DNA of 64,000 bases from Triangularia verruculosa (lineage: Eukaryota > Ascomycota > Sordariomycetes > Sordariales > Podosporaceae), in assembly GCA_033296885.1 (NCBI GenBank), contig MU863929.1:170801-234800 (forward strand), written 5' to 3'. Below are positions 27,701-38,900 of this stretch, in pieces. The notes under the pieces are model-generated. The model was not told the DNA's origin. It was given only the letters and a program-made list of their open reading frames with translations, and did not search any database. Positions within the stretch are counted from its first letter, which is position 1. Every line of letters begins with the position of its first letter. Position numbers and translations under genes: made by a program.

Positions 27701-28395
27701 TTATCGAGTGGCCGGGCCTCGGATGGCACAACATGGACTTTGGTCGATGTTCCCTTGTAAGCCATGAGTTCCGAATTCCCGAATATGCAGCTGGAAAAGG
27801 TGGCCAATTCCTCCCGATACTCCCGCCATGCACGCTGCGACTCGCTTTCCACAAAACCCTGCGTCCGACTATGGACTGATGGCCTCCGATCAAAAGCACC
27901 TTGCCTGACCTTGGGGCTCCCTGGCTGTATGATGATGGGACGCCCAGTGGTCGTAATTGGGGGCTTTCGAGGTGATCCGGGTGTCCGTCTTGGCTCTTGG
28001 ACCGAGTATGAGCCAGCCGTAGCAGAGGGGCGATCCGCATACCCGGATGGGACCGGCGGAGGAGCCTGGCTATCATATAGCAGAGAAGCCGCAACCGAAC
28101 TTAAGGCATCTTGCATGATGATGATGCGGACATCCTGTACGCCGAGGTCGATGTCGCCATTGTAATCGAACGCGTTCGTGGAGGAGCTGGTAGGAGGTGA
28201 GGAGCCATTGGATAAGGGGTAGAGCTGGTTCGCGCGATGCTCAAACAAGTCTTGCGGGTCGGGAAAGAGCAGATTTCGCGTATGGATGTCTTCCTGTACC
28301 GACTCGAGTGAGAATGGTTTATGAGAAGATGCCTGGGCCGAGGATATGGCCCCTGTCCCGGCCGTCGCACCGAGGTTGAAAAGCTTCCCGAGCAT
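24724..28395 (-). CDS. Folliculin-interacting-protein (FNIP)/Lst4-like DENN protein
   Basis: One uninterrupted frame gives 1223 residues from MLGKLFNLG; the frame is open 31 codons further upstream, but this Met begins a sequence that looks like a natural N terminus. FNIP-type blocks are spaced along the chain: DVRIIIMQDALSSVAASLLYD (about 85-105), CIFGNSELMAYKGTSTKVHVV (about 200-220), RTPMYAVALIISLP (about 335), WPIWRDEARSVAKWAGG with the following helices up to RLIFLLAAFLP (about 525-610), and a C-terminal block CKTVLLGALEEIILDVIDD. Long Ser/Pro-rich linkers separate them. By family knowledge, yeast Lst4 pairs with Lst7 (folliculin) as a GTPase-activating complex for the Rag GTPase Gtr2 at the vacuole, promoting TORC1 activity in response to amino acids. 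The call rests on motif recognition; a different DENN-like protein is the main alternative. Confidence 0.82.
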   Translation of the reverse strand: MLGKLFNLGATAGTGAISSAQASSHKPFSLESVQEDIHTRNLLFPDPQDLFEHRANQLYPLSNGSSPPTSSSTNAFDYNGDIDLGVQDVRIIIMQDALSSVAASLLYDSQAPPPVPSGYADRPSATAGSYSVQEPRRTPGSPRKPPITTTGRPIIIQPGSPKVRQGAFDRRPSVHSRTQGFVESESQRAWREYREELATFSSCIFGNSELMAYKGTSTKVHVVPSEARPLDNASMFSDGRSSMGRSSMRASRLSQSFSSENPPPPTSPPTPGVPGRGYERKKVLITRLFPVNLPLDEQATPAGAEESNSFPFPKSSDDNMAKKKKFQPKQKRTPMYAVALIISLPPPPHSTPAPSLRPTFRGSNSYTEQDSFPSSFSSARRSGWTLVGNQGGYGIDSFETSFSSDMEDQIDSITQHWDIIMRTLTHLQSKAAAIIFQMLRQADLTSPDPLPSLPHRARALSMSGRRSEDGAPIKPPKTNAKPITLLPNCLLDNRHIKEEVIAAKTRIVAGIRASRVTTGQNRWPIWRDEARSVAKWAGGREQGFFVYTLLTGFLATHTDWLQALSPHEYRRKYFLQKKAKAEEDNLVPARTIIVSDNKIAARRLIFLLAAFLPASQQIPTIRAHRPSTSTSYGTLSQSPPSFVVPILKEESLRRKINRRTGSRVPSHSRNLSLQSQHARGTGIPPPLAHLSMEGRHERRASDATSMRTAHLPIRGTDPNTRKSSAATTATITAETSIPHFATAQPADPFAQGRPGSSNSVAANDLKRLTREDGAAANDRRQSSRWSVISGLWNTRRRDSVAKVPELADEQNGALGSPTKARRPSAPTVAKATPEPGKVPAGSLPADAQVSSPVSGEADSISPTRTSADTFGLSDQANPRPKLQRTPDPSGAFESPVKTSINVHDGVIDVDIPLPDFLTSFESAVSSPSSSGYLSAAGFGSGLDSFEQSCRFSADGDVPLNVAGWLQQYHPDFVLQAVPPQGDLMKQIKASMRAEPTPQVLLDAFSPDGDAERWVDISSAIVADTTTFTITRIHYRRLVKPGYTDRSFSTRTPSPQATPLTPARTPADAQVHDEFIEELIVSLDETLVEAIEKVMAAGGSDIMSKASSSCSSRSTSKRRERSNSTSTQGDARSTHNAHQHGLGGGMAPEVPRSRCKTVLLGALEEIILDVIDDRKQEQLQQQEDGPPTTATRASTTIDKDKESILREAVRNWLDVVEKDSRFMD

Positions 28396-29325
28396 CTCGA
28401 CCGACAACTGGGAATCTCTAGAGAAAGATCGTATACCAGACAAGGCGCAAGACTGTCTCTGTTGGCATATCAAACGGCGCCCGACCACCGAACTAGCATC
28501 CTCGCTGGTGGCTGTCGAGGCATCGACATGGAAGGGCTGCTGACGTGGTCGGATGTGTTATGAGCATGAGCGTTCCTGAAATCCCGACAGGGATGAGATC
28601 TGATGTCGCCTAGCCAGAGGGGAGTGTGATCTAAAGGAGGGACAAGAGGACGAGGGTTTGGACGAATCCAGGGCGGCGCGTGAGTGTGTTGCGACACTTT
28701 GACGAGTATCTCGCTCCTGACCAAAGCAGGACGGACGTGATGAAAGAAGAAAGGAATGGCTGACCAGCCAGATGCAAGCGCTTGGACAAGCGCTGAGATC
28801 AAAGTGAGAAGTTGGTGAGAGGAGCACTCGGTCGGCTGGCCTCGTGAGGTATCAGGTATCAGGACAGGTCCGGAAACGGCTTATTGCGGCCAGAGGAGAC
28901 AGGAAACAGGAGAGCCCCGCGTCGATGGAGCGACAGCGGATCGTGGGCTAGATAGCAAAAATCCGCTACCCGTAGTGTTCTTCCGAATGGTTAGCACCAG
29001 ATCAGCGCCAGGTATGGGTTTTGTGTGGTTGTGGAGTTGGGTTGACCCGAACAGGCCGGGCCTAGGATGCCAGGGTGGAGGTGGAGATGGAGGGGAGGGG
29101 CCAGGGAATGAGTGAGAGTTCGAGGGGCCGAGGTGGAGGTCAAAGCTGAGGCACAAGGAAACAATGCAGAGAGAGCAATAAAGAGGTGCGGCTCTCGCGG
29201 AATATTAGGGACAAGAGCACGAAGTCAAGGGAATGCTCACTCGGCAACCAACGGTCAATGGCTCTTCTGCTTGCTCTGGGACGAGACGGGAGCGTGGAAT
29301 GGCGGTGACGGCGAGAGCGGCGGTT

Positions 29326-29350
29326 GGATGGATGGATGGATGGATGGATG
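29326..29350. repeat. GGAT tetranucleotide microsatellite
   Basis: About six head-to-tail TGGA/GGAT units sit roughly 930 bases upstream of the FNIP-like start. Confidence 0.9.
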
Positions 29351-31707
29351 TCGTTGCGTTGTTGCAGGGCAGCACTGCACACCCGCACCGCGTACCGCGC
29401 GAACAGGAGCTGGTGGGGCGCTCTCTCAGTGAGGTGGGGCCAGAGAGGGCATGGCACTACTGTGTACGGTAAAAGTAACGTACCTTTTTCCCCGTCCAGC
29501 ACTTAAACCAAAAATAATTACCCATCATGGCCTACCGATTACACATCTCACTTGCATCTTGCAGTGTGTGCACGACACTTTCACGCTGTCCTAGTAGATT
29601 ACCTACATACATACTGCGCTGTGTCCAATGCTTCCAAATGCCTCCAATTGTTTTGCCTCCCCCGGCCAAGGCCCAAATCCGGGGTACCTTGGCCAGACTG
29701 CTGCCACCCCTCCTCAGCAATCCCCTCAGCATCCAGTCAAGGACCCACCAGCCTGCCGGCAGTTTCACTTCAAAAGCATCTTTCGTCGTCGGTTCGCATT
29801 CCGAGCCGCCCCAAAGAAACATCATCATCGTCCACATGATGCCCAACTTGAACTGTGGAATTATTCGGTTTCTTGGCCTCGACTATACATCCAAACGCAA
29901 ATTGGCACCCGACAAGATGACGATAAGCTGGCTAGAAATCTTAAAACTGCCCGCCTGACCTGCTACTTCACCTCGCCTCCCTTCCCGGATTGTGACTCGC
30001 GTTTCCCCGGACTTGCGACCCAATGATGTCGGAATCACCAACAGTCGTCGCTCTGAAGCAATCGGTGTATTGCAGGGATCCGGGGAGCAACAGCACACAA
30101 CCTGGAGAGGCGGTGCTGAGTCTGGGGAAGCATCCGACCGTCTGGCTCCCAATCGTTGAAGTCGTTGGGCTGACGGGCTCACCGCCAGAATGATGCTCGT
30201 CATCTCTCCCGTCGCCCCTTTTCCGGCAGTCGATCAACCTCTGCCACGGAATGAAAAGAAGCCGGCTCTTGCCCGTTGACGCGTAAGACACATGGCAGCC
30301 GATGATGTCGGTGCGACATCAGGCACCATTATCAAAAGTCACGGTATCCTTGCGATATACAAGAGCGGCCCGTGGTCAGTGTCGTTCTCGCCAGCAATGC
30401 CATATATCGCCCCATTAGGCTGTTCGTGGTGGTCGGCCCGCTGGTCGAGCCGCTGGTCGCCCCCTCCACCCGACTCTTCGTTCTTGATATGTGCGAGGCT
30501 CGGGCCTCTCCGGGTTGGGGTCTTTCATGGTCTCACCCAACCTTTGTGTCTATGGACGGGCTACATCATAATATCAGCCGGTGCCGCTCTTGTACAGCGG
30601 TTACACAGAAACTAGTGTCTTTCACGACGGCGCCTTGGATCACTCCAGGCATGACTCCCGAACGTCCCTCAGGCATCCTTCCGTATATCCATACAGCAAT
30701 ATCTCACACTCGACGACACCCTCTTCCAACCCACCTGCATCGCTAACCTACATAAGCTCGGTTTGCGCAAACTGGCTGCCCTTGCACGCTGCAATTGCAT
30801 TTGGCACACGGCCAATGACAAGGCGAGCGCACAGCTCCAAATAACCCAATGAGGAAACCCAAGGATGCGACCTGGCGGTTGACTTCGCCGGCCTGCTTGC
30901 TACAAGCAGCAAAACAAAACCATCAGTGATGTGATCTGTCTCTTTCTCTCTCTCTTCCGGAGATAACAATGCCGCATTTACCAGCACCTTAGCATCGGGC
31001 AGTTGGGCGTGTTGCATCCCCCAATCTCCTGTTGTTACATTGCTGTAAGTGAAGCTTCTTGGGTTATGGGGGGTTCCAAGAGATCCCGCAGACCCTCGTC
31101 ACGATTCATCAGCTCCCAGTCATTGATTTCAGCCACAAGTGCTGTATCACCACTCACTGTCGCCGAAAAACCGGGAAAGGTCACCGTCTTTTTACGTACA
31201 CGCAGATGGCTTCCTACATATAGTAGCGTACTTTCATCTGCACCACCTCACGCCATCTCTTCCCAAGAACAAGATTGTTGGAAAGGAAAGATCTGATAAG
31301 CTTTGACAGCGCATCAAAAAGGCCCCTCGCCTATTCAACGTCGTTGTCCTTTTTCCCCACCCCCACGTTCTTTCCTCCCACCACACCCACTCCCAAGGCC
31401 CAGACCGTAGAATCGGGTATGGTTTGGCCACACAATGAAACCAAGCGAGGACGAAAAGGTCCCATCGATCTGTCACGAAAATAACCCAAAATGGTAAGCA
31501 ATGTTGGTGTTTTCTTCATTCGCACCCGTGCGACCTCTCACTCCCCTTCCCGCTCCTCCCTCCCTCATTTTCGGACCCCACGCCGATCATCGGACTATGT
31601 AACCTCTTCTTGGGTTTTTAAGATGGGGCTCTGCTCTAGTGTACTGCAGGTGCTGAGGTGGGGGGTGAGGGGAAAGGATGGTGGCAAGGGGTCTAGATGA
31701 GGGGGAG

Positions 31708-31746
31708 GATGCGAGAGAGAGAGAGAGAAAGAGAAAGAGAAAGATA
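31708..31746. repeat. GA/GAAA purine microsatellite
   Basis: A run of GAGA units grades into GAAAGA units; simple sequence in the spacer. Confidence 0.9.
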
Positions 31747-33032
31747 GGCCGAGGATTACCGCTCATCCATCTCCATCGTGATTCATCACGAATGGATTGC
31801 ATGATACTTCATGAACTCGGTAGCAATGCATTGCCGCGTTTGAATCACTGCATTGCCGCCAGATCCGCCGTTGGGCCTGAGGGGAAAAATGTCGACATTA
31901 TCATACATATAATTAACACGTGCATACATGCCCCATCAGGCCAAACCTCATTCTGACAGCAAAATACAGGGTTGCAGCGTCACTTTTTGTGATTCCTGCA
32001 GAGACGGGAAGGGAAAGCAACAAGACAATTACCGCGGTTATTAGAACCGTTGAACTGACGCAAGCGAGATCCTTCAGATACCTACCCTACTCAGAGTTAT
32101 ACACAACTCGAGTTTTGCATTACATTGTGCAAGGACAGTACAATCTCCAACACACCCAGAATCCTCTCACAAACCTCTCCAGTGGGGACAAAAAGGATTG
32201 TCGTCAACAATGAACCTCGTTTGAGCCACTCAGACCGCAACAACAGCAACCCTTAACCTCGGACTCCCACTCCCAAAAAGAAGAAGAAGAGAGGAACTTT
32301 TAATGTCGTAAAAGGAGCACTAACTACCTATCCTCCCCAAATTGCGTCATCTTCAACCACTACAACGACAACCATGACGTTTTTTTTTCTCTCTTTTGCT
32401 GAAGATGATGCTCAAACACTCGCCTTGAATCAAATACACAAATGCCGGCACTGACCGAGCATAGGCGCCTATTAGGTAGTTCCTCATTGGTTTGTCTCCT
32501 CACAGACGACAGGTGTGAAAAAAAGGGGAAAAGAAGGGGAAAAGAAAAAGGCTCATCTGTTCCGGTTTCTGGCCGTTTCAACCCGACTGGAGGAGTGGAA
32601 CTGGGTGTGAAACAGAATCTTCTTGTGATTTGATATAGGCACACTTGAAAGATCAAAATAAGTATCGAAACTCCTCAGGCTTTGCCTTTAGATAACTTTG
32701 GCTCGCTGTTGAGTTTCCTCTTCACTGCCGCGATTGAGAAAGCTTTACATGTTTCACGAGTAAAACACGCAAGCAAGAGGATCCAGCAGCGTTCTTGTCC
32801 TTTCTCTCTGTCCCCAGTAATTAGCTACGAGAAGTAAACAAAGGGCTAGATAAATCGCTCTAGCCAGACAGCTCAATACAGAATCACCGCTTCGTCTCGC
32901 CACCGCTTACTCTTACAGCTACAGAGGACGTACTGAAAGTAACCTCCAGAGGAAAAACATCTCGGTTTAAGAGCTGTTGTTGTGTGCCATCTATCCATCT
33001 ACCCATCTAAATGTCCCGTGTACATCATCCCC

Positions 33033-34687
33033 TCAGTCTTGACCCGCATCAGTCGAGACCGACACCGAACAACATGTGAGCTTCTCGCACATGCCACTAC
33101 CACAAGAAATCTGACACCCCGTCGGTGTCAATGATGCCCTAATCAGTTCCGGCTGGAGCGTGGCCGAGTGGATGCCATAGGCATGAAGACATTCACTAAT
33201 TGTCTTTGCCTTGGCCATAAACTTGGCCATGTCTGGGTCGGAGACGACAACGTGTGCCGAGGCAATTGACTTCTCCTGATTGAGCCTCCAGACATGAAGC
33301 TCGTGGACCGTGTGGACACCGGGAATCTATCGAACATCTGTTAGCAAAACGCCGGCAAGTCTTTCACAGGGGTATATAGGGCGGTTCGATATCGGCATCT
33401 TACCTTCTCGATATCATGCTTGATGTCAATAAGATTGACTCCAGCAGGCGCACTTTGTAGAAGGATGGCGCCAGATTCTCTCAAAATGGGAATCGCGGTG
33501 CAGAAGATGAGTATGGAAATCCCCAGACTGATTGCAGGATCGGCATAGTATTTGTGATCAAAGGCGTCATCGGCGCCAGGGCGAACATACTGTATGATTG
33601 CCGCTGCAACCATGACCCCCAAATTGCCAGCAATATCTCCGAGAACGTGGAACTTGGCCGCCAGCATATTGAGATCCCCCAATGGTGGTTTGCCAATGTG
33701 AACAATGTGCCGATGTTCAGAGTGGGAATCAGTGGTGGCTATCGGAGATGTCGTTCCATCAGTTTCAATATCGACACACGATGCCTTGGGTGAGGGTTCG
33801 TTGAGCACTGTTGCACTGCTGGTAGTATCGCCTCCATGTTTGACAAGCTCACTGTTGCCATTCTTTTTGCAGTGATGACCAAGTCCATGTGCGTGGTGAT
33901 GGTTGTTCTGAGGGGAATCATGGGTATGAGAGCTATGCTCGTGGTGGTAGCTATGGCCATGAGAATGTCCATGTGTAGGACCATGAGAGTGCCCGTGTCC
34001 GTGTCCATGATCATGCTCTGCACAGTTTGATCAGCTACGCATGCTAAAACAGGGTCGATTGTACATACCATGCAGAAACGCAAAGCTGACGAGATTGAGC
34101 GCCAAACCTACGCCTCCCACGATCAAGACCAGTAGAGGATCGTCGACTTTTTCCATCTTTATAAAGCGCTCGATTGACTGAAATAAGATGCTGAGCGCAA
34201 GTGCAAACAGAAATGACCCATTGAAAAAAGCACCAAGGAGCGTAGATCGCTGCCAACCGAAGGAAAGGTCTTGAGGAGAGCCACTGCGCTCAGATATCTA
34301 GAAGGGCCGCGTTAGCTATGCATCAAGAGAAGGCAGCGGAGAAAGACCAGCCTTACAATAATGGCGACTAAGGTCACAACATAACCGAGCAGATCATTGA
34401 GCTGCAAGCTTCAGTGTTAGCGAGTTCGATATGCTGCGGCTCGCTTCTGCAATCAGCCGTAAGACTGTAGACGTACGTAGTGGATGGCATCGGCGTAGAG
34501 CGCCAAGCTACTAGTTTTGATGGCGACTGTGTGATACATGGTCAGTCGGACAGGCCTATTGCGAGGTTGCCCAAAGTTGGCAGTGCGTTGTCAATAACCC
34601 ACCAACAAGTTCGCACACGAAGAAAGCGCTCGAGATTGCAATGATGGCCGATACTCTTTTCCTTTTGCTGAGCTTCCTGATCGCCAT
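33033..34687 (-). CDS. Vacuolar zinc transporter of the cation diffusion facilitator family (ZRC1/COT1-like)
   Basis: Six exons (34687-34603, 34526-34477, 34401-34357, 34297-34069, 34017-33404, 33326-33033) give 438 residues with every phase consistent. Six membrane segments are visible. Both zinc-site motifs are present: DAIHYLND in TM2 (His-x3-Asp, created by the join of exons 2 and 3) and FHVLGDIAGNLG in TM5. A cytosolic loop between TM4 and TM5 is packed with His (HDHGHGHGHSHG and more), the usual zinc-sensing loop. The C-terminal domain carries the family's VHELHVWRL strand. The protein is expected to exchange cytosolic Zn2+ (possibly Co2+ or Cd2+) for vacuolar H+. The His in the TM2 site favours zinc specificity. 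The C-terminal tail is Cys-rich (CQISCGSGMCEKLTCC), as in a further metal site. Confidence 0.93.
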
Positions 34688-35999
34688 GGTTGTTTATTCG
34701 AAGGGCGGGTTGGCGAATATCAGTATGAGAAAAGTGAGAGTAGAAGAAGAGCAGGCAGCTCGAGATTATGCTTGGTGATATATCACAGAAAGCCAGAGGG
34801 AGGGGCGCAAACAATGCTGATTTTTGGTAACTATGCGACTTCGCAGAACAAACAAACGTAGCTGTATGTCTTTCATAACCACAGACGGCAATGAGGTCAA
34901 GCGGCAAGAGGCAGTGTCCGCAGGTGAATCTTGCGCCTGCAGCACTTAGATGAGTGAGTCGGGTGTCAAGCTAAAGAGCATGCAGAACGGCAGAGATGGT
35001 GGACAGACCGGCAAGCTGGAAAGCGTTGCAGGAGCACAGGCCCTGCGTCTGCGAGAGAGCTCCGAACGAGGAATTGGGATCAAGTACTGGTATGACGTGG
35101 GAATTTGACAGTAAGTACATAGAGGACGAGGCTCAACTCCGACAGCGGGAGCAACTGGTCACCTCTCGGAATGAGCAGCGCAGGAAATGGATGATGATGC
35201 AAAAAGAAGCTGCGAAATGTTCTAGTGTTGAACCGTCTCAAGCTTCCAGTTGAGACTGTTTGGATTGTGGCTCTTCAGTTCAAGGCAGGCAGCCGCTGTC
35301 AATGCATGTGCTTCCATTGCTCTCTCTGTTTTTGAGGAAGGCGCAATCCCCCTCCTATTGGAGCGGTGTTGTTTGCGGCAAGCAGGGCCCCCGGGTTACA
35401 CTTCAAAAAGTTGATTGAGTTGTATGGATAAGAGAGAACTAGCACCTGGGCACAATGATCCGGAGCCTGTCATTCTTCGTTTTCTTTGCTTGGTCACCAT
35501 TTTCAATCCACGGGATGGCCGGGTGGAAACGTTACACAACAACGAAGCCGTGGAACCATGGAGGGTACAGCGGGAGGAAACCCTGACATTGGGGTATCCC
35601 AAAACACAAACAGATTCTGACGACCCTGAATGAGACGGGTCTTGTAGGAATATTTGGTGGTGATGTAATTCAGGACGTGAGGTTGGAAATGGAAGGGATC
35701 CCCCAAGAATAGCGCACTTCAGCCACAGCAATTGCCGTAAGAGGTGCCACATTGACAGGGATATGAATCGCGAGGAACCAGGGGAATGGGTCGGGTGCTA
35801 AACTCTATTGAGAAGGCGGTGAAATAATCCTGGATTCTGCCAGCGATAGTTCACGTCAATGCCGTTGCAGGCACTGAAGCTTTGAACAATGCGAAGAAGC
35901 AATTGCAACGGCTTTTGCGACGAAGGCGCGAAGATATGGTGCTTCGACGACACAGGCCGGAACCATAGCCCTGCGACTGCAATTTCATGAGCAGCCTCC
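34688..35999. promoter_or_regulatory. Divergent intergenic region between the zinc transporter and IML1
   Basis: The two genes are transcribed away from each other, so their promoters share this 1.3-kb interval. One small plus-strand ORF (34996-35253) lies in it. I cannot assign particular factor sites. Confidence 0.5.
34996..35253 (+). CDS. Possible small coiled-coil protein, unrecognised
   Basis: An 85-codon frame whose second half is helical and charged (YIEDEAQLRQREQLVTSRNE, then QRRKWMMMQKEAA) and looks more like protein than chance. The first half looks random. A second frame starting at 34950 is also open (SESGVKLKSMQNGRDG), so an intron could join parts of both. A spurious ORF in the IML1 promoter is equally possible. 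Confidence 0.25.
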   Translation: MVDRPASWKALQEHRPCVCERAPNEELGSSTGMTWEFDSKYIEDEAQLRQREQLVTSRNEQRRKWMMMQKEAAKCSSVEPSQASS

Positions 36000-38900
36000 A
36001 TGTCGTCGAGAAATGTCTCGGCTGGCGCGCCGGGGCCAGCGAAGGGTGCTCCAAGCTGGCCATCTCACCTTCGTCAATTCAGCAAATCCAGCGCCGATGA
36101 GCTCTACCCCAATTCCCACTCACCAGACACGACCACTTCGAGCAGCTCGACTATCCGTGAGCGGCCGCAATCGGCGAAGCGGCCCGAGCGAAGATGGACC
36201 GTTACCGTCAACGAGGCGCTTTCTGGTGATGAGGTGCTGCTCAACCTCGAGTTGATAGGAGATGACATCAGACCAGGCAGCCTCGTGGCTGTTGATGTAC
36301 TCAGACCAGAATTGGAGAAGCAGCATCACTCAGACCGCAGCAAGGATGGCAGTGCTGCGGCCTGCAGTCCAAAGCGCTATATATGTGTAGCCAAAGACTT
36401 GAACAAGGACTTCAAGGCACGATATCCCATGGTCGAGGTCTACGTCGCAAAACACATCGCCGAAGCCTTCGGGATGAGGAAGGGCACCCAGGTTACTGTC
36501 ACTCCAGTATGTATACTTTGACCAACTTTGATAGACCACGCCATACGCTTCTTACCTCACACATGCTAAGACTAGCTGTAACAGATCGACACCACGAACC
36601 CAGCCTTGGAAGCTTCGCACCTCGAACTGTGCTTCAAAGATCAGTACCTCTCGAGAGCCGATATGTGGCGTATGGCTGTGAGCATGCTGTCGGAAAGAAC
36701 CGCATACAAGGGGCAGATGATTTTGTTTATGGGCACCGTCAAAGCACAAGTCACAGCTGTCTATGTCGACGGACGCAAGGTTCATTCTGCCTTCTTCGGC
36801 CGCGATACAAAGCCCATTTTTCGCAGTGAATCTGCTCGATATGTGCTTTTCATTCAAATGTCTCGCGAAATGTGGGACTTCGACTCTGATGGCTCCGGCG
36901 AGATCATGTTCAACAAGGTCGTCAACGGCTTCCTGCCAGCATTGTTCAAGAAGTGGGCCGCTATGAAGTTGAAACACCTGGTCACTATTGTGCTGTTTGC
37001 GCGCGTCGAGTACGATACGGGCATTTCCACTGAACTCGCCAATGCCGCTGTTCAGAACCGTTACTACACCGGCATTCAGACCTCGGGAGATCGCCGCCCA
37101 TACAAGGACTTCTATAGGGTAGTTGTCAGTGAGATGGGCAGTGGTGAGTGGACCAAGATTCTACATCAGCTGAAGCGCGAGTTCAACTACTTCCGGAAGG
37201 ATATCACCACCCACCATATGAAGGCTATAACATGGTCTCCCTTTCCCGGCTCCGATGATCCTGTGACCCGTGAGTCAACCCTCAACAGGATCAAAGCCGA
37301 GGCTTCCCGGGCGGTGCATGGTAACTTCCTCGAAGCCATCAATATGGCCTCGTCGTTGTATGCTCACGACTACATTGACAGAGACTTGACAAGGACTGGA
37401 GTATCTGTTGTTGTGATTAGCCCCAGTCCCGGTGTCTTTGAAGTTGACTACGACGCCCTTCGCCGAACAACCGAATCCCTTGTGGGCAACGGAATCGGCA
37501 TTGATCTGATCTGCATACCAAAGATACCACTGCACTCCGTTCCACTGTTTCGGTATCGCGCTCCACGGAACTCGGAGCTTTCTCGACCGAAATCAAAAAT
37601 GAACATTAGCAGCGGAAGCACACCAAAGCAGACCAGTTCGGTATTCGGGAGCTACAGCAGCCTCGCTGGCTCCTTCTCCCCTGGCAAGGGAATCGAAATG
37701 GCTCGTCGTGAACTGGCTGGTGTACGCTCCCCACAAGATGAATATGTCTCTGCTGTGCCACAATGGCTTCATGTGTCCTATTGGACAGGTGCTTCTGAAG
37801 AAGCTCTTTCTTATCAGGGAATTGCTTTGTCAGTTTCAGATGCGCCTCATGGTGAAGCCGGCGATGAGTTTCCGATACGGTGTCGCATGTACGACTTGCA
37901 AATGCGAAGCGTGATGGAAACCAATGAGATCGAGACCAAGCCGTTACACATGGATCCATATTTCCCTCTGTCGTCATTACAGGCAACTCAGGCCTCTCAG
38001 CCACATATTGACTCAGATGGGACGATATTTGTGAAAAATACCAAAGTACCGGAAACTCTTTTTGAGCATGTCTATGGTTTCCAAAAGTTTGCCCCTGATA
38101 GGAACAGCAAACATGCGGAACGATCCTTGTGGAAGCAACTGCAACAGTACGATGATTCAAGAGCGCGGCTGCCAGCCTCACGCAGGATTGCCGGTCATTC
38201 CAGGCATACCCGTATCCAGGAAGATGCACCCAGGAAGCAAACAACGGAAGACACCAGCCTGCCGAGCACGTCCTATAGTGAACGTCGTCCTTCAACTGCG
38301 ATACATTCCATTCTCCCAGGGCTTTCTCAGCTTCACCGACACAGCTCTGATAGACTGGAGGTTCCATCCATGTCATCGGGAAATCGTAAGATTCCTGGAT
38401 CTAGCAGTAGCGTCAGCACTACTACGTCGTCCCCCACGAAGGCCCCGAAGTTTATACGTCAGATCAGCCTCGGTGGTAAGGGCTTTAAGATAGCCGCCCC
38501 CAAGGCAGCCGTTGCTGAACTGAGTGTACAAAGTGTGGAGGCCTCAAGAATTACAGATCACAGGATGACTTCTGCTCGGTCAGATCAACGGCCAATGTCT
38601 TCTGACCGAATGAGCATGGGCTCACCCTCATTCAACCAGGGGAGGTTCTCCCCCCATCCGTTTGCGCAAGGGCACATGTCGCCAAACGAGTCGGGCAGCA
38701 AGCCGATTCTCATCAGAAACCAGCAGCAGCCTGCCGCGGTCAGCATGTTAGCTGGTTCAATTCTAGCATCCACACTTCGTGCGGATCCTACCGGTCACGA
38801 TCGTGACATACAAAAGTCTAACGCCATCCGCAATGACGATGATCGCGTATCAAAGACGAAGCTTCTGGCGGACGCCATGCCGGAACTGCCTACGACACTG

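Larger units (their letters stand above)
28396..33032. other. Long spacer without a convincing gene
   Basis: This is the 5' side of the FNIP-like gene and the 3' side of the zinc transporter gene. ORFs are short and overlap on both strands. Two microsatellites lie inside (about 29326 and 31708). Nothing else is recognised. Confidence 0.5.

Noticed and set aside
37606..38376. 256-codon minus-strand ORF inside IML1
   Set aside because: It is antisense to a confident coding exon, overlaps the disordered Ser-rich part and shows no domain.
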